Source: an uncultured Halioglobus sp.
Lineage (GTDB): Bacteria > Pseudomonadota > Gammaproteobacteria > Pseudomonadales > Halieaceae
Reading direction: 5' to 3'
Length of the DNA stretch: 10,584 nt
NCBI GenBank assembly: GCA_905480565.1
Contig: CAJQQW010000136.1
Coordinates: 1-10,584 of the forward strand
A model generated the notes under the pieces. It made no database searches, had not been told where the DNA came from, and saw nothing but the letters and a program-made list of their open reading frames with translations. The position numbers were made by a program, and so were the translations under genes. Below are positions 7,592-10,584 of the stretch, in pieces; the stretch's first letter is position 1; every line of letters starts with the position of its first letter.

Positions 7592-7611
7592 ACGTCTAAG
7601 AGTATAGACGT
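7592..7611. promoter_or_regulatory. Perfect 7-bp inverted repeat, candidate operator
   Basis: ACGTCTA and TAGACGT are perfect inverted halves around a 6-bp centre (AGAGTA). The centre lies about 64 bp upstream of the inferred start of the lipoprotein transcript, a distance common for activators that touch RNA polymerase from upstream. A binding site for a dimeric regulator is a reasonable reading; a small hairpin at the end of the dehydrogenase message is less likely because no T-run follows it in that direction. Confidence 0.35.
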
Positions 7612-7747
7612 AATTGAGCCGGCACCGGGGCCGAATTTTCATTCCGAGTGGAAAATGCTATCGATTATCGCTATTACCGCATTGCCAATCACCATGTCAC
7701 AGGCCTCTGCATCTTCTTTTTGGAGTGATATTTCATGACACTTTTCG

Positions 7748-8797
7748 TCAACGGCATGCACCGCCGCGAGAGGTAATCATAGGCAGGTCCAACAAAGTCC
7801 GGATGCCCGGCTCAGCCTCACATACGAAAGGAATCGCATTAACCGCATGGACAGCCGTTGAAAGCAGCACATCATCGTTCCACTGATCCCCAAAATCCAG
7901 AAACATATTGGGGCTACCTTCGATTTTCACAGAGTGTCTGCCACGCGGCCACTGATCACCTATGTCATCATGCAAGCGCCACACCGTCTCATGTACGATG
8001 CGTTTTTCGCCGTTGACCATCCCCGCCCACTCCCAGCGCTGGCCAGCGATGGTGCCGCTGGCGACCTCACCGGCAGAAATTTTAAGTGCCTTGGTTGAAA
8101 CTTCGACCTCGGAGTGGACAGTAATGCTGTCCAGCTCCAGCTCCAGGCCATCGGCTACCATCTGTATGCTCTCTCTGAATAGGCCGTTAAGCCAGTTTGA
8201 GTAACGAGCAGAATGGTCTTCAAAGTCCTCGGGGGAGCACCCAAAACCCATCATGTCAAAAATTACACTGGGAGAAGGATAAAACTCAAAATTGGTGATC
8301 TCCTGCACATAAACCTGATCCAGTCGCTGGCATATACCAGACATTACCAGCGGCAGCATATCTCCCATCCATCCTGGATTAACGCCCGTGCTGTGAAAGC
8401 TGCTGCCGCCATGTTCACAGGCTTGCTCAATACGATTCTGTAGCGCTTCACCATGCACTTTGGGGTACATGTACCCCACGGTGGTGATGACGTTTTTTCC
8501 GGAAGCCAACAAAGCGCAGATTATTTCCAGGTCTTCATCCGGCGCTTCTCCATAAACGAGAGAGGGTAAAGGTGTATGAATCACACAATCCGCCTCACTT
8601 GCCAGGATTTTGTTCCTGTCATCGGTAGCTGTTATGCCAAGATTCCCGATGCCGGCGATAGTGCCCGCGTCGACTCCAGATTTTTCCTCGCTGTAGACAT
8701 AAAGCGCTGCCAACTCCATGCCCTCTCGCCCTGCTATGGTGGTAATGGCGTGTTTACCGACATTGCCACTCGACCACTGGATAATGCGATAGCTCAT
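7748..8797 (-). CDS. NAD(P)-dependent dehydrogenase with DapB-type N-terminal domain
   Basis: This 349-aa protein has the Rossmann domain of the dihydrodipicolinate reductase N-terminal family, as in 2,4-diaminopentanoate (amine) dehydrogenases, and is not a true lysine-pathway DapB. The nucleotide-binding start is RIIQWSSGNVGKHAI (4-18), followed by LAALYVYSEEKSGVDAG with an acidic-turn region. VIHTPLP (72-78) and ASGKNVITTVGYMYP (98-112) complete the fold, and HSTGVNPGWMGDMLPLVMSG (135-154) is the family's substrate-side motif. Proteins of this type recur in lipid- and steroid-degradation islands, but the substrate is unknown. I chose ATG 8797: GGAG lies 8 nt upstream and the family's first strand begins at residue 4. 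A longer in-frame start near 8926 would add 43 residues unlike the family. A 26-codon ORF overlaps the start by 4 nt (ATGA), which suggests coupled translation. Confidence 0.9.
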   Translation of the reverse strand: MSYRIIQWSSGNVGKHAITTIAGREGMELAALYVYSEEKSGVDAGTIAGIGNLGITATDDRNKILASEADCVIHTPLPSLVYGEAPDEDLEIICALLASGKNVITTVGYMYPKVHGEALQNRIEQACEHGGSSFHSTGVNPGWMGDMLPLVMSGICQRLDQVYVQEITNFEFYPSPSVIFDMMGFGCSPEDFEDHSARYSNWLNGLFRESIQMVADGLELELDSITVHSEVEVSTKALKISAGEVASGTIAGQRWEWAGMVNGEKRIVHETVWRLHDDIGDQWPRGRHSVKIEGSPNMFLDFGDQWNDDVLLSTAVHAVNAIPFVCEAEPGIRTLLDLPMITSRGGACR

Positions 8798-8874
8798 GCC
8801 AAATACTCCAATTTCGCGCCACAAAGTACAGCTGTAAACATCGTAAGAAAAACAGCGCCTTTTCCTGTATTCAT
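8794..8874 (-). CDS. Possible 26-aa hydrophobic leader peptide coupled to the dehydrogenase gene
   Basis: On the minus strand ATG 8874 is preceded by GGAG (in CAGGAGAAACGCAGC) at 9 nt spacing and opens a 26-codon frame that ends TGA at 8794-8796. The stop overlaps the dehydrogenase start as ATGA, the classic arrangement for translational coupling. The peptide begins MNTGKG, has a hydrophobic core GAVFLTMFTAVLCGA (6-20), and ends KLEYLA: one short membrane-like span. It has no homologue I recognise and no attenuator-type codon runs. It may be a real membrane microprotein, a leader whose translation controls the downstream gene, or chance. The ribosome binding site and overlap are seen; the role is inference. 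Confidence 0.4.
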   Translation of the reverse strand: MNTGKGAVFLTMFTAVLCGAKLEYLA

Positions 8875-9156
8875 GCTGCGTTTCTCCTGCGTCCAACTGA
8901 CACGCTAAACGAGTATCACACCGCACTGGGGAATCGAGTTGAACTCATTGTGTCTGTCATTCGCGGGGCGCCGTAATTTGCCGCTGTTATTCTAGGCATA
9001 TTATGCAATCAAGAACAGACTCTTGCAGAAAATCCGATAGGAGACTACTGTGCTCATCGATACGGCGTAGCGACGTAATCCAGCCTTTCTGCTGCTTGCG
9101 AACACAGGATTGCCGCAATACGACCGGCTTACTTAAATGCTTAAGGAGCAAGCGAT
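8875..9156. other. Divergent intergenic region, dehydrogenase / PNPOx-like gene
   Basis: These 282 bp (359 bp if the small ORF at 8794-8874 is not real) should hold the promoters of both divergent units. Seen here: an 11-bp palindrome GCATATTATGC (8996-9006); a weak plus-strand promoter candidate TTGCAG (9023-9028), 17 bp, TACTGT (9046-9051); and an AGGAG followed by GTG at 9050 that opens only six codons before TAG. The ribosome binding site of the next gene (AAGGAG, about 9143-9148) closes the region. No RNA gene or strong hairpin is apparent. Confidence 0.45.
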
Positions 9157-9750
9157 ATGGCGCAGACAAACGATCACGAAATCGTATCTATCTACCCCTT
9201 TTCCGAGGACGAGGTAGAACACCTCATGACCAACGCTGTCGAAGCGGTACTCATGTGGAGCACCAAGGATGGATGGCCCGTCGGGGTCACACATGCGTTT
9301 ATCTGGCACGATGGGAAAATCTGGCTCACCTTCGCTTCCCATCGGCACCGTGCAGCAGCAATCCGGCGAGATAACAGGATCTCCGTCAACGTAAGCTCTG
9401 CATCTTACGGCGAAGGCGCAGGCGATGCGCTTCCGTCAGGCGCAATTACATTTAAAGGCACCGGGGAATTTCTGGACGACGACGAAACCAAGGCATGGTT
9501 CTACCGGGCTTTGGCAGACAAAGTGGGCAACGGAAATCAGGAAGTATCAGATCATTTCCGCGACTTTTTAGACTCTCCACTGCGCACCATTCTTGCCGTT
9601 ACACCGGTGAAACGTATCATGTATAACGCAGGACTGGCGAACCGGCATATTGCCGGCGCCGTCAGCGAAGACGAACTCGGCGAACGGCTAAGCAGCGATG
9701 CGGACCGCATGAATAAAGCACGGCGTGAACAGGGTCTCGAGCCACGTTGA
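9157..9750 (+). CDS. Pyridoxamine 5'-phosphate oxidase-like (PNPOx-fold) flavin-binding protein
   Basis: This 197-aa cytosolic protein has the split-barrel flavin-binding fold. The strand pattern VLMWSTKDGWPVGVTHAFIW (31-50), KIWLTFASHRHRAAAIRRDNRISVNVSS (54-81) and AITFKGTGEF (96-105) is that of the PNPOx-like / PPOX-class proteins, where the second segment contacts the cofactor phosphate. The C-terminal part (about 108-195) is helical and charged. Members use FMN, F420 or haem; cofactor and substrate cannot be fixed here, and a true PdxH role is unlikely because the sequence lacks the long PdxH C-terminal dimerisation region. ATG 9157 follows AAGGAG by 8 nt. It is divergent from the DapB-like dehydrogenase, and it could work with it or with the downstream SDR as a small redox set, which is inference. 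Confidence 0.85.
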   Translation: MAQTNDHEIVSIYPFSEDEVEHLMTNAVEAVLMWSTKDGWPVGVTHAFIWHDGKIWLTFASHRHRAAAIRRDNRISVNVSSASYGEGAGDALPSGAITFKGTGEFLDDDETKAWFYRALADKVGNGNQEVSDHFRDFLDSPLRTILAVTPVKRIMYNAGLANRHIAGAVSEDELGERLSSDADRMNKARREQGLEPR

Positions 9751-9872
9751 TCTACTCACATCGTGCGACAAATAGTTGCGGTCTGATGCGGTAGTAGCGA
9801 TGACACCGCCCTATTGTTAACACATATTATTGCGGTAGGAACTCTGGGGGCTAATATCCACTAATAGGAAAT
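9751..9872. other. Convergent intergenic gap with short repeated motif
   Basis: This is the 122-bp gap between the convergent PNPOx-like and SDR genes. It contains three copies of TGCGGT (9777-9782, 9787-9792, 9831-9836) and two CTAATA (9851-9856, 9861-9866) exactly 10 bp apart. GCGGT/ACCGC can pair across a 12-base loop (about 9788-9809), but no T-run follows, so it is not a convincing terminator. Confidence 0.3.
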
Positions 9873-10584
9873 TCAGGTCGCCGCAAGCAGCCTCTCTGTT
9901 TGATGCCACAGCTCCTCTGCTAACGCGGTGTCAAGCGCATAAGCGCAATAGCCCGCCAACGTATGACTTGCGGGCAACTCGACACCTACATGGCAGTCTT
10001 CGAGGTAATAGCCGCCCTGCCCTTCTAGCTGAGGACTCACAGCTGCCCAAACGCTGGTCGCCGCACCGCACTCAACACTCTTGAATTTCATCCCCTCTGT
10101 TGCAATAGACGTAAAGTCATTTTCGGTCAGGCTGCGAGCTAGATCGGTCATAATGACGCCTGGATGGACACAGTTCGCAGTAATCCCTTCGGACGACAAT
10201 CGTCGATTCAGCTCCGTCGCGAAAAGAGCATTGGCTGTCTTTGAGGCACCATAGGCTGCCCACTTGTCATACTCTCGACTCTCCCAGTTCATATCATCCA
10301 GATCTACCGACGCAATCTTGTGCGCCGCGGATGTAAGAACAACAATGCGAGCGCCTTCACCCGCTTTCAGTGCGTCCAAGAGCCCATTAGTAAACACAAA
10401 ATGTGCCATGTGGTTAACACCCAGTTGAGATTCAAAACCTTGCAGCGTTCTTTGCAGGGGGCAAGCCATAATGCCCGCATTATTTATCAAAACATCAATG
10501 CTGGAGAAAGACCGCTGCAGTTCGTCAGCACCAGCCCTTACCGATTCCAGATCCGCCAGATCCACTATCTGTACATGGACACTT
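9873..10584 (-). CDS. Short-chain dehydrogenase/reductase, N-terminus outside window
   Basis: This is a classical SDR oxidoreductase using NAD(P)H, cut by the right edge of the window. The frame is open to 10584; the first visible residues read SVHVQIVDLADLESV, the strand-4 region with its DLADL motif, so the glycine-rich TGxxxGIG segment (roughly the first 50-60 residues) is missing. Present are INNAGIM, the N-terminal part of the active site in VVLTSAAHKIA (candidate catalytic Ser), and YGASKTANALFATEL with catalytic Tyr and Lys (10239-10253), followed by NCVHPGVIMTDLAR. The overall pattern resembles retinol dehydrogenase/WW-domain oxidoreductase-like SDRs of about 300 aa. The substrate is probably a hydrophobic alcohol or ketone, by family habit only. 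GTG 10565 is an internal valine, not the start. It converges on the PNPOx-like gene. Confidence 0.93.
   Translation of the reverse strand, partial: SVHVQIVDLADLESVRAGADELQRSFSSIDVLINNAGIMACPLQRTLQGFESQLGVNHMAHFVFTNGLLDALKAGEGARIVVLTSAAHKIASVDLDDMNWESREYDKWAAYGASKTANALFATELNRRLSSEGITANCVHPGVIMTDLARSLTENDFTSIATEGMKFKSVECGAATSVWAAVSPQLEGQGGYYLEDCHVGVELPASHTLAGYCAYALDTALAEELWHQTERLLAAT

Noticed and set aside
8798..8926. 43-residue N-terminal extension of the DapB-like dehydrogenase
   Set aside because: The extra residues are unlike the family, whose first beta strand starts at MSYRIIQW, and ATG 8797 has its own GGAG.
9050..9070. AGGAG plus GTG start opening a short frame
   Set aside because: Only six codons before TAG; the frame continues open afterwards but shows no recognisable protein.
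9157..9750. True pyridoxamine phosphate oxidase (PdxH)
   Set aside because: The split barrel is present, but the sequence lacks the PdxH substrate and C-terminal dimerisation pattern, so only the fold is assigned.

Overview
The window looks like a piece of a Gram-negative chromosome, most likely a marine or environmental gammaproteobacterium. The support is a TonB-dependent outer-membrane receptor, a DUF3313-type lipoprotein, a YaiI/UPF0178 gene and AAGGAG-like ribosome binding sites; the taxon is inferred from gene content only. There are no RNA genes, CRISPR arrays, insertion sequences or phage genes that I can see.

Layout, left to right. Positions 1-679 hold no gene I can defend, only a hydrophobic possible remnant on the minus strand. 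A small unrecognised gene (680-967, +) follows. It converges on a TonB-dependent receptor (1106-3394, -), which lies downstream of a glutathione S-transferase-like gene (3570-4253, -). The region upstream of the GST gene (4254-4479) carries near-identical 12-bp direct repeats with exact 20-bp spacing plus a third partial copy, a candidate operator. yaiI (4480-4938, -) has no Shine-Dalgarno and is divergent from an acyl-CoA synthetase-type AMP ligase (5110-6798, +). The ligase converges on a DUF3313-like lipoprotein (6848-7513, -). Further right is a DapB-N-terminal-domain NAD(P)-dependent dehydrogenase (7748-8797, -). A 26-codon ORF (8794-8874, -) with its own ribosome binding site ends in an ATGA overlap with the dehydrogenase start. 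A divergent PNPOx-like split-barrel flavoprotein (9157-9750, +) converges on a short-chain dehydrogenase (9873 to the window edge, -) whose N-terminus lies outside.

Taken together, the receptor, GST, acyl-CoA ligase, DapB-like dehydrogenase, PNPOx-like protein and SDR resemble the scattered catabolic islands of environmental Proteobacteria that take up and degrade hydrophobic carbon sources such as lipids, terpenoids or steroids. Co-function and substrate are inference: the genes sit on alternating strands as singletons or pairs, not in one operon. No clearly new multi-gene system is visible. The most useful new-looking items are the small coupled ORF before the dehydrogenase, the spaced repeats before the GST gene, and several palindromes at likely promoters.
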